Shown here piece after piece: positions 1-9,151 of a DNA stretch of 64,000 bases. Under the pieces are notes generated by a model, which saw nothing but the letters and a program-made list of their open reading frames with translations, was not told the origin of the DNA and made no database searches. Numbering within the stretch: position 1 is the first letter of the stretch; each line of letters starts with the position of its first letter. The DNA comes from Leptospira fainei serovar Hurstbridge str. BUT 6 (GTDB lineage: Bacteria; Spirochaetota; Leptospiria; Leptospirales; Leptospiraceae), in assembly GCF_000306235.2 (NCBI RefSeq), contig NZ_AKWZ02000002.1:448001-512000 (forward strand), given 5' to 3'. The translations under genes and the position numbers were made by a program.

Positions 1-173
1 CGACCCAAATAGAATTTCGAAATTTGCGACCGGTTCTATTCGTAAATACCTGGAACCACATGTTCGGGGAAAAGGATACGAATCCGGATCTTCCTAAAAT
101 GGAAATTCTCGGAGGAGAATTAAGATACGGATCAAGGGAATTACTCGAAAGCTATTTCAAAGGAAGGTTGTGA
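1..173 (+). CDS. C-terminal end of an unidentified protein (partial)
   Basis: An open frame enters from the left edge, reading from base 3, and stops at TGA 171-173. About 56 residues remain, including TWNHMFGEKDTNPDLPKME and a basic tail ending KGRL. I do not recognise the family. Only 66 bases separate it from the next gene on the same strand, so the two could share a transcript. The coding call rests only on the uninterrupted frame and the residue mix. Confidence 0.55.
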   Translation, partial: TQIEFRNLRPVLFVNTWNHMFGEKDTNPDLPKMEILGGELRYGSRELLESYFKGRL

Positions 174-239
174 AAAAGCCTTTTCGGGGGACCCAATGCG
201 GAAATCCTAGGAAAAATTAAAGAAAAAGGCAGGAGCTCC

Positions 240-1418
240 ATGGCAAAAATTCCAACCACCCCCTTCGCGGAACTGGCACCTAAAACTCCGGTGGATACCG
301 GTAAGGTCAAAAGGGGAATCTACGGACGTTATCTTGAAGAATTTACCGAAGGCGCGATCTTTGAACATCCCCGGGAACTCACCATCGATAGGGCGTTTGC
401 TCAGGAATTCGCAACCACGTTTATGGAAGCAAATCCGCTTTTTCTTTCCGCACCTTATGCTCAAGCGCACGGATTTAAAGATTTATTAATTTCTCCGTTA
501 ATGGTTTTCAACCTCGCTCTTTCGCTGGGCGTACAAAATGATTCCGAAAAAGCTCTCGCGAATTTAGGTTATTACGACGTTCAATTTCTAAAACCGGTCT
601 ATCCGGGCGATACTCTATCCGCAAAAACTAAAGTATTGAAAGTGGACGATAAAGGTCCGGATAAACCGGGAATCGTTCATGTACGTACGATTTGCTTGAA
701 CCAAAATAGGGAATTAGTCCTACAGTACGAACGAAAGATCATGATCTATCATTCCAATGGAAAACCGAAAGGAACTCCAAAGCCTGTCGTAAAAGAAGCA
801 TTCTTTCCAGAAACAAATCATCCTGAAATCGAATTACCGAATTTAAAACTCCCGAAAGGTTTCGAGACGGCTACTTGGTCGGATACTTACTTCGAAAATT
901 TCGAAGCAGGACAAATTTATATTCACCAAAATGGAAGAACCATTACCGACGAGCACTTCCCTTGGACCTATCGAGTGGGAAACACTCACCCATTGCATTA
1001 TGATAGGCTGTATTCCGCCGGAATTTCCGGACCGATGGGCGGCGATCCTGTTGTTTACGGCGGACTTGTGTTCGCCTGGTTATGCGGATTGGCATCACGG
1101 GACACTACGGAAAATGTTCTTTGGGATTTGGGATTTACGGAAGGATATCATACACAACCTTCGATCAGCGGCGATACCGTTACAGCAATCTCAAGAATCC
1201 TCGCTGTGAAAGATAGAGGAAACGAATTCGGAATTTCCGCGGGAGAAGTTCATATTCAGTTCATCGGCTTGAAAAATATCAAAGCAAACGAAGCCTTTGA
1301 AAAATTTGGCCAAGAACTTTTCTTAAAGGAAAACGATAAGAAGAAACTCGGAAAAGAAAAACTTCCGGAAAAGATTTTCGAAATCGAAAGAAAAATTCTC
1401 GTTAAGAAAAAGTGGTAA
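240..1418 (+). CDS. MaoC-type double-hotdog acyl dehydratase
   Basis: The 392-residue protein has two MaoC-like hotdog halves, roughly residues 30-175 and 215-365, the arrangement of fused enoyl-CoA or mesaconyl-CoA hydratase-like enzymes. The C-terminal half keeps a hydratase-type active-site stretch (GNTHPLHYD). The N-terminal half has NPLFLS at the equivalent place, without the usual His, so probably only one half is catalytic. A good ribosome site (AGGAG) lies 7 bases before the ATG. The likely role is reversible hydration of an acyl-CoA thioester in the cytoplasm. The exact substrate cannot be read from the sequence; mesaconyl-CoA hydratase-like is one option. A strong terminator follows. 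Confidence 0.8.
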   Translation: MAKIPTTPFAELAPKTPVDTGKVKRGIYGRYLEEFTEGAIFEHPRELTIDRAFAQEFATTFMEANPLFLSAPYAQAHGFKDLLISPLMVFNLALSLGVQNDSEKALANLGYYDVQFLKPVYPGDTLSAKTKVLKVDDKGPDKPGIVHVRTICLNQNRELVLQYERKIMIYHSNGKPKGTPKPVVKEAFFPETNHPEIELPNLKLPKGFETATWSDTYFENFEAGQIYIHQNGRTITDEHFPWTYRVGNTHPLHYDRLYSAGISGPMGGDPVVYGGLVFAWLCGLASRDTTENVLWDLGFTEGYHTQPSISGDTVTAISRILAVKDRGNEFGISAGEVHIQFIGLKNIKANEAFEKFGQELFLKENDKKKLGKEKLPEKIFEIERKILVKKKW

Positions 1419-1426
1419 ATTGCTTC

Positions 1427-1458
1427 AAACGACGGAATTATCTAATTCCGTCGTTTTT
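1427..1458 (+). terminator. Rho-independent terminator after the MaoC gene
   Basis: A perfect 13-bp stem (1427-1439 with 1444-1456, sequence AAACGACGGAATT) closes a 4-base loop and runs into five T residues, 8 bases after the stop codon. Confidence 0.85.
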
Positions 1459-1578
1459 CCTAAAGTCACAATCGAGAAAAAGCCGCAGCTTTAATTTAAT
1501 CCACCTACAACCTACATCGCGGGAGATGAATGGGATTTTTATGAAAAATTGCTCTGAATCGCCGAAGACTAGAAAGAA

Positions 1579-1896
1579 TTAAGATTTCTCTAATGTTGCA
1601 CTCATGGAACCTTTTGAGACGGCCATTCTTGGGTCGGGTCCGTAAGTCAAAATAAGTTCCTGAACATGTTCAGCGTGTTCGAATTCTCCCGCAAAAACGA
1701 CCGTCTTCTTTTGGGTATCCACTTCTACTGCGTGACGAAACGCTTGCTCCATAGTCATCGTGCAGACTTCCATTAGCATTTCGATCACATAGTCATAGGT
1801 ATGTTCGTCGTCGTCCCAGAGTACTACTTTCCACGGACCGCCTGTTTTAGCCGGGTCCTCCACTGTAGTCTCTTCAATGACGGGTGTCTGGGACAT
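1579..1896 (-). CDS. clpS: ClpS-family Clp protease adaptor, atypical pocket
   Basis: The 105-residue protein matches ClpS, which delivers N-degron substrates to ClpA-ClpP. It has a disordered N-terminal tail (1-22), then KVVLWDDDEHTYDYVIEML and a C-terminal ELILTYGPDPRM. Aligned by eye with the family, the substrate-pocket Asn of the NDD motif is Asp28 and the pocket His of the VHxxG motif is Asp60 (EVDTQKK). Both are positions that hold the free N-terminal amine in classical ClpS. The gene stands alone with no clpA beside it. The family call is firm, but N-end-rule activity is doubtful. Confidence 0.85.
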   Translation of the reverse strand: MSQTPVIEETTVEDPAKTGGPWKVVLWDDDEHTYDYVIEMLMEVCTMTMEQAFRHAVEVDTQKKTVVFAGEFEHAEHVQELILTYGPDPRMAVSKGSMSATLEKS

Positions 1897-1959
1897 TTTT
1901 AACTCTTACCCGAAGTTTTCCTCGGGTCGATTAGCGTTTTACTTCAGAAGAAATGCGGG

Positions 1960-2919
1960 CTATTTTAATTGAATCGCCTTCCGGGCTAATTCCACTATAT
2001 TCTTGGCTCTTAGACCAAAATAGTCGAGCAATCCCGACCAGGTTCCCGATTTTCCGAAGGTATCTTTCATTCCTAATTTTAGGATTCTAACCGGATATTC
2101 TTCGGATAGAAATTCGCTAACTGCAGATCCGAGTCCGCCCACCACATTATGCTCTTCGCAAGTAATGACAACACCGCAAAGTTTCGCATATTTTAAAATA
2201 GCGTCCTTGTCGATCGGTTTAATCGTCGCCATATTCAATAGAGTCGCCTGTACGCCTAATGATTCCAATTCTTTCACGGCGATCATCGCTTCGTTTACGA
2301 GAACCCCGTTGGCGATAATTAGGACGTCCTTACCTTCGCGGATTACCTCCGCTTTACCGATTTCAAATTTATAATTTTCCCGTTCAATTAGAGGCACGTT
2401 AGGACGTCCAACTCTTACATAAACGGGGCCTTTATAATCTGCGATCGCGTGAATTACTTGCTTAGTCTCGTTATAGTCCGACGGGCAAATCACGACCATT
2501 TCCGGAATGACTCTCATGGTTCCAAAATCTTCGATACATTGGTGAGATGCACCGTCTTCCCCGACGGTAATCCCTCCGTGAGAAGCGACTAGTTTAACGT
2601 TCAAAAATGGGTAAACTACGCTATTACGAACGACTTCCCAAGCTCTTCCGGATAAAAACATCGCAAAGGAAGAGGCAAACGGTACGTAGCCGGCCAAAGC
2701 AAGACCGGCCGCATGCCCCACTAAATTTTGCTCCGCGACTCCGATATTGAAAAATCGATCCGGATAAGCTTTGGCAAATTTATTCGTCTTGGTCGAACCG
2801 GAAAGGTCCGCATCCAAGACGACAATGTCCTTTCGTTCCGCTCCCAATTCGTGCAGAGCGTCTCCGTACCCGTCTCGGGTAGCCTTTTGGTCGGAAGTGG
2901 AAACGGAAGGAGCGCCCAT
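1960..2919 (-). CDS. Transketolase, C-terminal subunit (split form)
   Basis: The 319 residues correspond to the pyrimidine-binding and C-terminal domains of transketolase, about half a standard enzyme of roughly 650 residues. Visible landmarks are the catalytic Glu in [31 protein letters not shown], and a C-terminal region containing [13 protein letters not shown] and [17 protein letters not shown]. The thiamine-diphosphate-binding N-terminal half is absent here and must be encoded elsewhere for activity. Its ATG shares one base with the metK stop (TGATG), so the two genes are translationally coupled. The role is two-carbon ketol transfer in the pentose phosphate pathway. The C-terminal half of DXP synthase is similar, but the length and motifs fit split transketolase better. 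Confidence 0.85.
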   Translation of the reverse strand: MGAPSVSTSDQKATRDGYGDALHELGAERKDIVVLDADLSGSTKTNKFAKAYPDRFFNIGVAEQNLVGHAAGLALAGYVPFASSFAMFLSGRAWEVVRNSVVYPFLNVKLVASHGGITVGEDGASHQCIEDFGTMRVIPEMVVICPSDYNETKQVIHAIADYKGPVYVRVGRPNVPLIERENYKFEIGKAEVIREGKDVLIIANGVLVNEAMIAVKELESLGVQATLLNMATIKPIDKDAILKYAKLCGVVITCEEHNVVGGLGSAVSEFLSEEYPVRILKLGMKDTFGKSGTWSGLLDYFGLRAKNIVELARKAIQLK

Positions 2920-4079
2920 CAGCCTTTCAAAGCCTCTGCTTTGTCGGTTTTTTCCCAGGTAAACGTTTCTCCGCTGCGACCAAAATGACCGTAAGCAGCC
3001 GTTTCGCGGTATTTTCTTCCTTTTTCCAGAAGTTTGAGCGATTCGGTAATTCCACGAGGAGTGAGTTTAAAATTGGCGCGAATCCGTTTTACGATCTCCG
3101 CCTCGGGAAGCGTTCCAGTACCGAACGTATCAACGTGAACGGAAACCGGCTCGGCGACTCCGATGGCATACGCTAATTGAACCTCGCACTGCGAAGCTAG
3201 TCCGGCAGCTACAACATTCTTAGCAATATAACGGCCCATGTAGGCTGCGGAACGATCCACTTTGGAAGGATCTTTTCCGGAGAAAGCTCCCCCGCCGTGA
3301 CGGCCGTAACCGCCGTAAGTATCCACGATAATTTTACGACCGGTCAAACCGGTATCTCCATGAGGTCCGCCTATGATGAATTGACCGGTTGGATTAATAA
3401 AGAATTTCGTGTCTTTCAAAAAGTTTGCGGGAATTACTTTCTTAATACATTCCTCAATCACGGTTTCTTCGATCGTCTTGTGATTTACATCGGGCGTATG
3501 TTGAGTCGAAATAACGACCGTATCCACGCGAACCGGTTTTCCGTCCTTGTATTCGACGGTAACTTGAGATTTCACATCAGGACGAAGCCAAGCGAATCTC
3601 TTTGCATGTCTAATCTGCGCAAGATATTTGACTAGTTCGTGAGAATAGTAAATAGGCATCGGCATAAGTTCAGGAGTTTCGTTGATCGCGAAACCGAACA
3701 TCAGCCCCTGATCACCAGCGCCTTGCTCTTTAAAGAGCCCTTCCCCTTCAGTAACACCCTGAGAAATATCAGGACTTTGTGCGTGTATATGAGTCGAGAC
3801 GACTGCGAAATCGGCATCGAATCCCATAGTTATATCGGTATACCCTATATCACGGATCACGTCCCTGGCGATTTCGGCGGCGTCCACCTTTCCTTTGCTA
3901 GTCACTTCGCCGGCAACTACGACGAGGTTGGTCGTCACCAAAGATTCACAGGCAACCCTTGATTTCGGATCCTGTGCGAGATACGCGTCGAGAATAGCGT
4001 CTGAAATTTGATCGCAGACCTTGTCGGGGTGGCCTTCCGAGACCGATTCCGAAGTGAAGATAAAGTCTTTCAGGGACAT
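2919..4079 (-). CDS. metK: S-adenosylmethionine synthetase
   Basis: The 386-residue protein is MetK, making S-adenosylmethionine from methionine and ATP. It starts with [20 protein letters not shown] and carries [10 protein letters not shown], the [14 protein letters not shown] region and the glycine-rich [19 protein letters not shown] loop, all diagnostic and in the expected order. The length is typical. It is the first gene of a two-gene unit with the transketolase half. The leader contains a strong hairpin (4108-4128), but no known SAM riboswitch class was recognised. Confidence 0.98.
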   Translation of the reverse strand: MSLKDFIFTSESVSEGHPDKVCDQISDAILDAYLAQDPKSRVACESLVTTNLVVVAGEVTSKGKVDAAEIARDVIRDIGYTDITMGFDADFAVVSTHIHAQSPDISQGVTEGEGLFKEQGAGDQGLMFGFAINETPELMPMPIYYSHELVKYLAQIRHAKRFAWLRPDVKSQVTVEYKDGKPVRVDTVVISTQHTPDVNHKTIEETVIEECIKKVIPANFLKDTKFFINPTGQFIIGGPHGDTGLTGRKIIVDTYGGYGRHGGGAFSGKDPSKVDRSAAYMGRYIAKNVVAAGLASQCEVQLAYAIGVAEPVSVHVDTFGTGTLPEAEIVKRIRANFKLTPRGITESLKLLEKGRKYRETAAYGHFGRSGETFTWEKTDKAEALKG

Positions 4080-4107
4080 TAGGCTTAATTCCTACTAATT
4101 CTATCTG

Positions 4108-4128
4108 GGCGGAATTCACAATCCCGCC
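4108..4128 (-). promoter_or_regulatory. Hairpin in the metK leader
   Basis: On the minus strand GGCGGGATT and AATTCCGCC pair over nine positions (one G-T wobble) around a GTG loop. The hairpin ends about 29 bases before the metK ATG. No T-run follows, so it is not an ordinary terminator. It could be an mRNA structure or an operator; the function is unknown. Confidence 0.4.
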
Positions 4129-4273
4129 ATAAAACTAAAAACCTCCGGAACCTGACGGTGTCAAGTGAATCCGATCCCGAAGTTTCGAGTCTTTCCGCCC
4201 ATGAGGCAAATTTAAAGCGATCGTTCTGAAATTGATTTGTAGGATTTCCCAAGGAAGAAAAACCTTTTCTGAG

Positions 4274-4672
4274 ATGAAAATTCGGGTTTCCGATATCAAG
4301 GTCAAAAATCGAATTCGCAAGGATTTAGGTGACCTCCAAAGCCTTCGCACTTCTATTCAAACTTTAGGTCTCTTACATCCGATCATAATCGATTTAGACA
4401 ATAAACTGGTTTCCGGGGAAAGACGGCTTGAGTGCGTTAAGTCTCTCGGTTGGGAATATGTGGATGTGAGAATCGTTGACGTTCAAAGCAAAAAGGAACG
4501 AATCATGATTGAGGCGGAAGAAAATAATGTCCGCTTACCTTTCTCCTCCGAAGAACAGGATAGAGTTCGAAAACTCTTGCAACGATATTCTTATACCGGC
4601 TTTTTAGGACGACTTTGGGCCTGGTTATTGGATCTTTGGGACTGGTTTATTGACTGGATTTCCAGGAAATAA
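4274..4672 (+). CDS. Small ParB/sulfiredoxin-fold protein with Trp-rich tail
   Basis: A start at ATG 4274 gives 132 residues beginning MKIRVSDIKVKNRIRKDLGD, a typical ParB N-terminal domain opening. It is followed by SIQTLGLLHPIIID and SGERRLECVKSLGW, the GERR box of the fold. The HTH region of chromosome-partition ParB is missing. The protein instead ends in a Trp-rich, probably amphipathic or membrane-binding segment (WAWLLDLWDWFIDWISRK). An upstream TTG at 4232 is less likely as the start. It is divergent from metK. The function is unknown; it is too short to be the main ParB. Confidence 0.75.
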   Translation: MKIRVSDIKVKNRIRKDLGDLQSLRTSIQTLGLLHPIIIDLDNKLVSGERRLECVKSLGWEYVDVRIVDVQSKKERIMIEAEENNVRLPFSSEEQDRVRKLLQRYSYTGFLGRLWAWLLDLWDWFIDWISRK

Positions 4673-4964
4673 TACGCTCTATTAACCTCATCACGCAAGA
4701 AGTTTCCCGGCCCTTTTTGCGAAATCTTTTCTTATTTCGAAACCTTCGCGGTCGGTAATCCTATAATTCAATTTCACCTAACTACTCGTTAAAGCCTCCT
4801 GACTTTTACATCGTTCATTCAATTTTTTATTGTTTAAAAATCCGCGAACATATTTTATCTTTTTGCGCCGCCAAAAACCGTAGAAACAAAAAATTATTAA
4901 TTCGATTTACAAAAACAAAACGGTTCCTTAGTGTGAGCAATCCATACCAAGGAGAGTCTCCCGA
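4673..4964. other. Intergenic region upstream of lipL32
   Basis: This 292-base AT-rich stretch has no convincing coding frame. It must hold the lipL32 promoter and leader. AT-rich blocks around 4825-4860 and 4885-4915 are possible promoter positions, but no box pair is good enough to call. A strong ribosome site (AAGGAGAG, 4949-4956) ends 8 bases before the lipL32 ATG. Confidence 0.5.
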
Positions 4965-5783
4965 ATGAAAAAGTCTTTGATTCTTATGGTTTCTGCAATT
5001 CTTGCCAGCTTTACTGCTTGCCATGGCGGATTACCATCTCTTAAAAGCTCCATGCCACTCCCAGACACCGGATTTAGTGCTCCGTCAGTTCCGGGCGTTG
5101 CAGCTCCAAAACCGATGTTAGGTTATTCTGAAACTGTTAACTACTGGGGATTCATCAAGCCTGGTCAAAAAAGTGACGGAATTGTAGACGGAAATAAAAA
5201 AGCATATTATCTATATGTTTGGGTTCCTGCTGCAGTTGCTGAAATCGGTGTTCGTATGATTTCCCCTACCGGCGAAATCGGTGAACCAAGTTCTTCCGAC
5301 ATCGTGAGTGATAGCTTCAAAGCTGCAACTCCGGAAGAAAAAAGTATGCCGAACTGGTTCGATACTTGGATCCGTGTTGAGCGTATGGCAGCAATAATGC
5401 CAGACCAAATCGAAGCAGCTTCTAAAAAACCGGCCGTTCAAAAACTGAAAGATGATGATGACGGCGATGACACTTACCATGAAGAGCGTCACGCAAAATA
5501 CAACTCTCTTACTCGGATCACCATTCCGAGCATTCCCAAAAGCTTGGAAGAGTTGAAAAACATCGACACCAAAAAACTTTTAGTTCGCGGTTTATACAGA
5601 ATTTCTTTCACTACCTACAAACCAGGTGAAGTGAAAGGATCGTTCGTTGCTACTGTCGGCGTTTTAGGCGTTCCTGGAACTCCTGGACTTTCTCCGATCG
5701 TTCATTCCAATCCTGTTGAATTAGAAAAACAAGCTATTGCTGCAGAAGAAGCTCTTAAGAAAGCTCTTTCTGGATCTAAATAA
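4965..5783 (+). CDS. lipL32: LipL32 major leptospiral lipoprotein
   Basis: The 272-residue protein is LipL32. Its lipoprotein signal peptide ends in the lipobox SFTAC with lipidated Cys19. Hallmarks of LipL32 follow: [51 protein letters not shown], the acidic calcium site D163-D169 (DDDDGDD) and [20 protein letters not shown]. It is the most abundant leptospiral outer-membrane-associated lipoprotein and is reported to bind calcium and host matrix proteins. Residues about 30-70 differ clearly from the L. interrogans form, while the core is nearly invariant. It stands as a single transcription unit with a strong ribosome site and terminator. Confidence 0.97.
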   Translation: MKKSLILMVSAILASFTACHGGLPSLKSSMPLPDTGFSAPSVPGVAAPKPMLGYSETVNYWGFIKPGQKSDGIVDGNKKAYYLYVWVPAAVAEIGVRMISPTGEIGEPSSSDIVSDSFKAATPEEKSMPNWFDTWIRVERMAAIMPDQIEAASKKPAVQKLKDDDDGDDTYHEERHAKYNSLTRITIPSIPKSLEELKNIDTKKLLVRGLYRISFTTYKPGEVKGSFVATVGVLGVPGTPGLSPIVHSNPVELEKQAIAAEEALKKALSGSK

Positions 5784-5817
5784 GATAGTTATTCAAATCC
5801 ATCGGGAAATACCCGGA

Positions 5818-5842
5818 AAGCCGCCGAAAGGCGGCTTTTTTT
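5818..5842 (+). terminator. Rho-independent terminator of lipL32
   Basis: A perfect 8-bp GC-rich stem AAGCCGCC/GGCGGCTT (5818-5825 with 5830-5837) with a GAAA tetraloop runs straight into seven T residues, 34 bases after the lipL32 stop. Confidence 0.95.
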
Positions 5843-5930
5843 ATGCTCGGCCATGCTATTTTAAAATTCCTGTTTGTGAAAATAGGTTATTTGAATGAGA
5901 ACACAAAGAAAATATCTAGGACTTTGAAAG

Positions 5931-5970
5931 TGTAACCCATGTCTCCGGTCTAAAGTGTTACCTATGTTCC
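5931..5970. repeat. Probable orphan end of a vanished insertion sequence
   Basis: Two direct copies of a TGTWACCYATGT motif lie 25 bases apart: TGTAACCCATGTCTCC at 5931-5946 and TGTTACCTATGTTCC at 5956-5970. Terminal repeats of this style occur at ends of IS481- or IS21-like elements. No transposase frame lies next to them, so this looks like a leftover end. The family assignment is from memory of such ends. Confidence 0.45.
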
Positions 5971-5978
5971 AGGACGTA

Positions 5979-6105
5979 CACCCGCCTGGGAGGGGGGCCG
6001 GATCGGCGGTACCCCGCAAAGTCACTAGTTCCGGCTCCTGATCACATAACTGGGCTTACGGCAACATTTTTTTCCTGCAAAAGCTATGTGTGAGCTCCCA
6101 CACGA
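5979..6105. repeat. Dispersed intergenic repeat, copy 1 (intact)
   Basis: A GC-rich head (CACCCGCCTGGGAGGGG..., then CGGCGGTACCCCGC to 6017), an AT-rich middle and a palindromic tail (TTCCTGCAAAAGC..., then GTGTGAGCTCCCACAC at 6088-6103). The same order of blocks recurs around the IS element at 11006-11024 plus 12671-12775. The element is about 125 bp with no coding frame. Confidence 0.6.
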
Positions 6106-6281
6106 ATAATGCCCTATCCTTTAACAAACATCGTTCTTTCTTTTCATACGATTGAAAAATTCGAATAAAAAAAGAAAAACAGGGAATTTACTTTTGCCTA
6201 AATTAGAAGTAGCATAACCAAGTTTTATTGAAGTATCAAGTAAATTCGTACGTTCAATTTTAAACGAACGGGGGCGCGCAA
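6106..6281. other. Leader region of the acyl-CoA dehydrogenase gene
   Basis: An AT-rich stretch with no coding frame, leading into a GC-rich ribosome site (GGGGGCG) just before ATG 6282. It probably holds the promoter of that gene. No specific boxes are called. Confidence 0.4.
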
Positions 6282-8024
6282 ATGATCGAAAACAATTACT
6301 TCATAGAAAACGAAGATTTATCGCAACAAGTCCAGTCGATTATAGACTGGAAAGAAATAGTAGAGTCTTTCGAGCAAGGATTCAAAGACCATAAAGAATT
6401 CGAGCGCACAGGTGCGGAGGAATTGGCAATGGCCCCGAGTTCCGTCCAAGAAGCGGTAGAATATTATAAATCCATATTAGAGTCCGCAGGTGAAATTGCG
6501 GGACTTGAAATTGCACCGAAAGCGAAAGAAATGGATGCGGAAGGTTTAAAGTATTCTGACGGTAAAGTCATCTTTCCTCGAGCCATGATAGAAGGCTTAA
6601 CAAAAGTGAAGGAGGCAGGTATTTTACCCTACTCCATCGGACGCAAATTCGGAGGGTTAGGAATTCCGGCCACGATTCAAGCGATGCTTATGGAAATTTT
6701 TTCCCGGGCGGACGGGGCATTTGCGATCGCAATCGGTTGTATGAATCTAGCGGAGACGATTGAACGCTTTGGATCGGAAGAAATGATCCGGGAATATGTT
6801 CCTAAAATGGCGACCGGCGACCTCTGCGGCGCAATGGCCTTAACCGAACCTAACTATGGCTCCGATCTTCCGAATCTACAAACTAAGGCAATCAAAGACT
6901 CTTCCGGAACATGGAAAATCACCGGAGCGAAACGATTCATTACTCACGGTTGCGGGTTCGGGAATATTCCTTCGGTCATTCTAACTCTTGCTAGGACCGG
7001 CAGTCCGACGAGCGGAGCAAGGGGACTTTCTTTTTTTCTAGTAAAAAGCGGCGATGTTCAAATCGCCGGGATAGAGAAGAAAATGGGACTTCATTGTTCG
7101 CCGACATGCGAGGTGGTCTATGAGAATTCATCGGGAATTCTCATAGGAGAGGAAGGTTACGGTTTAGTACGATACTCGATGGCGATGATGAATGGAGCCA
7201 GACTTTCGATCGCAGCTCAAGCCCTAGGGATTGGAACTGCGGCCTACTACGAAGCAAAAAAATATGCCGAAGAGCGTGAACAGTTCGGAAAGAAAATTCA
7301 GAACATTCCCGCCGTCAGAAAAATGCTGGAATCGATGGATAGAGAAATCGCCGCGATGCGAGCCATTCTGCAAGAAGCCTCCCGATCTATCGATCTATAT
7401 CATTGGAAATCCGAGCATCTCAAAGAAGCCGGTGTCGATGAAAGAGAAATTAAGAAGGACGAAACCATTCGCAAATGGGAAAAGCTGGCAAACCTCTTCA
7501 CCCCGCTCTCTAAATACTATATCACCGAACAAGCGAACAAAATCGCGTATGATGGATTGCAAATTCACGGGGGCGCCGGATATACGTATGATTACGATAT
7601 TTCTCGAATCGTCCGGGACGTGCGAATCACCAACATTTATGAAGGGACAACTCAATTACAGATAGTCGCCGCAATCGGCGGTGTTGTTTCGGGTTTAAGT
7701 CTCAAAGGGCATTTAAGGCAATATTTGGACGAGGAAATCGCAAACTTCCCAAGTAGCCCATTGCTTTCTAAAGTAAAAGAGAAATTAGAAATAAATTATG
7801 GTATCTACACATCGCTCGAAAACGGAGAGGATAAAGATGAAGTGGCATTCGAGTTAGTCGAATCTGCTGCCAGAACCATTAACGGACTTCTGCTTGAAAG
7901 AGGGGCGAATAAACTTTCCGGAAAACGAAAGGAAACTCGCCTCGCTTTAGCAGCCGATTACAATCTCGACAGCATGGCAATTCTGGAAAGTCACCGGATC
8001 CGAATTCAAAATAAGGTCCGATAA
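6282..8024 (+). CDS. Acyl-CoA dehydrogenase
   Basis: The 580-residue FAD-dependent enzyme oxidises an acyl-CoA to the 2-enoyl-CoA in beta-oxidation or amino-acid breakdown. The FAD/substrate loop is [15 protein letters not shown] (181-195), followed by the beta-barrel strand [12 protein letters not shown]. Helical-domain motifs are [37 protein letters not shown] and IYEGTTQLQ, with candidate catalytic base Glu454. It is about 200 residues longer than short-chain enzymes, with extra helices at both ends, like the large bacterial FadE/VLCAD-type subgroup. It is monocistronic. The chain-length specificity is not readable. Confidence 0.9.
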   Translation: MIENNYFIENEDLSQQVQSIIDWKEIVESFEQGFKDHKEFERTGAEELAMAPSSVQEAVEYYKSILESAGEIAGLEIAPKAKEMDAEGLKYSDGKVIFPRAMIEGLTKVKEAGILPYSIGRKFGGLGIPATIQAMLMEIFSRADGAFAIAIGCMNLAETIERFGSEEMIREYVPKMATGDLCGAMALTEPNYGSDLPNLQTKAIKDSSGTWKITGAKRFITHGCGFGNIPSVILTLARTGSPTSGARGLSFFLVKSGDVQIAGIEKKMGLHCSPTCEVVYENSSGILIGEEGYGLVRYSMAMMNGARLSIAAQALGIGTAAYYEAKKYAEEREQFGKKIQNIPAVRKMLESMDREIAAMRAILQEASRSIDLYHWKSEHLKEAGVDEREIKKDETIRKWEKLANLFTPLSKYYITEQANKIAYDGLQIHGGAGYTYDYDISRIVRDVRITNIYEGTTQLQIVAAIGGVVSGLSLKGHLRQYLDEEIANFPSSPLLSKVKEKLEINYGIYTSLENGEDKDEVAFELVESAARTINGLLLERGANKLSGKRKETRLALAADYNLDSMAILESHRIRIQNKVR

Positions 8025-8072
8025 GCATCCGCGTTTATTCGACTCTTCGCCGATGCCGAGTGATTCGGATCC

Positions 8073-8118
8073 GTAACTCGATATATTCCCATTAAAAAAG
8101 CGGAAATTATCGAGTTAC
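8073..8118. repeat. 10-bp inverted repeat between convergent genes
   Basis: GTAACTCGAT (8073-8082) and ATCGAGTTAC (8109-8118) are perfect inverted copies 26 bases apart, between an acyl-CoA dehydrogenase and an oxidoreductase that converge. The spacer is AT-rich with a run of A. It may be a weak bidirectional terminator or a protein site. Confidence 0.35.
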
Positions 8119-8236
8119 ATTCGGCGGGAAACATTGAGCAAGGAGCACGATGGAAGATTCATTTTGGACGGCAATCTCCTAAAATATAATCTCCGGGAAT
8201 TGATATAAGTCCAGTTCGTGTTTCCGACTGTAAGGT

Positions 8237-8938
8237 CTAAATTTCTTTTTTCAATATTTCGGATATTTTAGCCCGAACGTTAGAGGAACCTAACTCTTGA
8301 ATTTTATCGGAATCGATTATAATATTGCCTCTTAGATCAGCCCAGGCGACGTTTAACATCGCTTTAGCGACCACCGTTCCCTCAATAGAACGGTATTTTT
8401 TTAACGGTCCGATCAAAATCGGATTTAAGAATATAGCGAGTATCGCGCCTATCTTCTCGCCTATTCTGAATTCCTTTCGATCGCCTTCCAAAAGAGAAGG
8501 TCTGAAAATGCCCAGATATTCGAATCCTAATCGAGAAATTTCCCGTTCCAATTCGCCTTTTACTTTATTATAAAATACGATTGATTCCGGATCGGCTCCT
8601 AAGGCGCTAACTAAGGAAAATCCCTTTGCACCTATCGATTTAGCGGCCTTAGCAAAAGTAATCGCATAATCAAAGTCCACCTTTCGAAAATCCTCTCGAG
8701 ATCCAGCTTGTTTAATGGTCGTACCCAAAGCGGAAAATGCATCGGTAACACCTTTCGGAAGATCGGGAAAATGATTCCAATCCACAAGTATCGGCTCCAG
8801 CTTCGGATGAGACCAAGATAAAGGTCTACGAACTATCATGTAAACCTTGTCCCAATCGGCATCAAGCAAAAGCTCTCTTACTAATTGGCTTCCGACCAAG
8901 CCGGTTCCGCCTGCAACGACCGCGATTCGATTTTTCAT
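8237..8938 (-). CDS. NAD(P)-binding atypical SDR, HTATIP2/TIP30-like
   Basis: The 233-residue Rossmann protein opens with VVAGGTGLVGSQLVRELL, the glycine-rich dinucleotide loop. It then shows FSALGTTIKQAGSREDFRKV and FSLVSALGADPESIVFYN, characteristic of the HTATIP2 (TIP30)-like branch of atypical short-chain dehydrogenases. In this branch the catalytic Tyr-Lys pair corresponds to YNKVKGELE. Its substrate is unknown. It is a single gene, convergent with the acyl-CoA dehydrogenase. Confidence 0.8.
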   Translation of the reverse strand: MKNRIAVVAGGTGLVGSQLVRELLLDADWDKVYMIVRRPLSWSHPKLEPILVDWNHFPDLPKGVTDAFSALGTTIKQAGSREDFRKVDFDYAITFAKAAKSIGAKGFSLVSALGADPESIVFYNKVKGELEREISRLGFEYLGIFRPSLLEGDRKEFRIGEKIGAILAIFLNPILIGPLKKYRSIEGTVVAKAMLNVAWADLRGNIIIDSDKIQELGSSNVRAKISEILKKEI

Positions 8939-9151
8939 ATTCCACCCCGATGTATAAGAAGATGCTCCGTCGGAGTCTTTATCGTCCAGACATTTACATC
9001 ATTTCAAAAACCGGTTAGACCCGGCAAAATCTCTCAAGTGTCTTTTTTCTTCTTCCAAAAACGAAGCAGGCCAATTTCTTTCTTCAGATTCTTTCACCGA
9101 GAAACTCGATAAAGAATTGATGTCTTCGTTGCATATCTTTATGCTCCGATC

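Noticed and set aside
931..1209. 92-residue frame inside the MaoC gene
   Set aside because: It lies wholly within a recognised gene in another frame and has no family features.
4080..4231. SAM riboswitch upstream of metK
   Set aside because: A hairpin is present, but none of the conserved cores of the known SAM riboswitch classes was recognised.
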